Positions 4,615-5,404 of a stretch of DNA of 5,404 nt are shown piece by piece. Under the pieces are notes generated by a model that was not told the DNA's origin, did no database searches, and saw only the letters and a list, made by a program, of their open reading frames with translations. The stretch comes from Methanothrix sp. (GTDB taxonomy: Archaea; Halobacteriota; Methanosarcinia; Methanotrichales; Methanotrichaceae), in NCBI GenBank assembly GCA_028708055.1, contig JAQVZT010000196.1:1-5404 (forward strand). Direction: 5' to 3'. Position 1 is the first letter of the stretch, and the number at the start of each line of letters is the position of its first letter. Made by a program: the position numbers and the translations under genes.

Positions 4615-5404
4615 ATGATCAGCCTGGAACGACTCGGGGTGTGGATCACAAGAAATCCTACAGCGATACTCGCTGTGGCGGCAATTTTAACTCTGGTCTC
4701 CTTCCATTTCGCTCAATCGATTGTGAGTCAGGGCATGAATACTGAGAGCATGGTCGGAAAAGAATCATCGCTTTATCAGATCTATGATCACCTCTACAAG
4801 GAGAATTTCGGCACCGAATCCATAGCAGTATTGATCGAGAGCGATCATGTGACCGGCACCAAAGCGCTGGAGGCCCAGCTTCGCTTTTCCAATTTGGTCA
4901 AGGATATTCCGAGAGTGGTATCGGTAAGCAGCATCGCCGATACCGTTGCCGATGCCGAGGCAAAGGATAGCGGCGTCCGCAGGATCCCATCTCAGGAGAA
5001 GGTTGACGAGATTCTGGCCAATGCCGGTCCTCTGGTTATGGGAATTCTTCCAGACGAGAGCCACACTATGATGTCGATCGTGGACCCGGTCTACATCAAT
5101 GATGACCAGAGAGCGGAGTTATTAAGGGAGGTGAGAGAAGCAGTCAATCTGGCGGCTTTTCCTCCGGACTGCAGCATAACTGTTACCGGTACACCAGCCC
5201 TAATGAAATCCATTACGGATGAAATGAACGCCAGCCAGGGGAATATCATGCTGCTGGCAGCAGTACTCATGGTTGTCGCCCTGCTGCTGGTCTTCCGGCA
5301 TGTCAAGTGGCCGCTTCTGCCCATACCCATCGTCTTTCTGGGAATTATCTGGACCTTTGGAGCGATGGGGCTATTTCATATTCCCATGACCATGGTCTCA
5401 TTCT
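4615..5404 (+). CDS. RND superfamily (MMPL/HAE3-type) exporter, N-terminal part
   Basis: The first 263 residues of a large membrane transporter, cut by the window end. Residues 15-36 form the first membrane helix. Then comes an extracytoplasmic domain (about 37-205) with the GTESIAVLIES segment (66-76), followed by two further helices (about 209-227 and 234-254) joined by the short RHVKWPLLPIP loop. One helix, a large loop domain, then a helix bundle starting after a VTGTPAL motif (190-196) is the layout of archaeal RND/MMPL proteins of the hydrophobe/amphiphile efflux-3 type. Those are proton- or sodium-driven exporters of hydrophobic compounds or lipids; the substrate here is unknown. The family usually has two such halves and about 700-900 residues, so most is missing. 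ATG 4615 has a weak AAGGT site (4601-4605) and is the only ATG that places the first helix normally. It is divergent to the GbsR-like regulator, which probably controls it. Confidence 0.85.
   Translation, partial: MISLERLGVWITRNPTAILAVAAILTLVSFHFAQSIVSQGMNTESMVGKESSLYQIYDHLYKENFGTESIAVLIESDHVTGTKALEAQLRFSNLVKDIPRVVSVSSIADTVADAEAKDSGVRRIPSQEKVDEILANAGPLVMGILPDESHTMMSIVDPVYINDDQRAELLREVREAVNLAAFPPDCSITVTGTPALMKSITDEMNASQGNIMLLAAVLMVVALLLVFRHVKWPLLPIPIVFLGIIWTFGAMGLFHIPMTMVSF

Overview
The window looks like chromosomal DNA from a methanogenic archaeon, most likely of the Methanothrix (Methanosaeta)/Methanosarcinales type. The evidence is an anaerobic Ni-CO dehydrogenase (CooS) start, archaeal Shine-Dalgarno elements of the GGTG/GGTGAT type, TATA-like boxes about 26 bp upstream of probable starts, an MJ1255-type glycosyltransferase, an HAE3/MMPL-type RND exporter beside a GbsR/MarR-like regulator, and secreted proteins with a beta-rich repeat that I recall from Methanothrix genomes. 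The genus is an inference from memory, not from any search.

Layout. Positions 1-235 (minus) hold the first 78 codons of cooS, cut by the window edge. Positions 236-748 are a long, mostly AT-rich intergenic region with the presumed cooS promoter and, near its right end, a TATA box placed so that the next gene would be leaderless. Positions 749-1843 (plus) encode a complete GT-B glycosyltransferase. A decayed 10-bp tandem repeat and a leader region with several inverted repeats follow (1861-2062). Positions 2063-3278 (plus) hold two exported proteins in an apparent operon: a Met/Pro/Asp/His-rich low-complexity protein and a two-repeat beta-domain protein. The operon ends at a hairpin-plus-T-tract terminator (3291-3331). 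Positions 3370-4540 (minus) hold a second operon, a GbsR/MarR-like winged-helix regulator followed by a 205-residue protein with a five-cysteine cluster. Positions 4615-5404 (plus) begin a divergent RND/MMPL-type exporter cut by the right edge.

How the parts may fit together. The regulator, the Cys-cluster protein and the divergently transcribed exporter form one plausible module. Their 74-bp shared intergenic region carries a perfect 7-bp inverted repeat, TATTCGG-N15-CCGAATA, that could be the regulator's operator. The two exported proteins look like a separate cell-surface cassette of unknown function. The glycosyltransferase could modify surface glycoconjugates, but nothing in the sequence ties it to its neighbours. 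cooS is transcribed away from everything else and appears independent here.

Two real genes (cooS and the exporter) run off the window edges and are easy to miss. The long antisense open frames over the glycosyltransferase, the low-complexity protein and the Cys-cluster protein are judged to be shadows.
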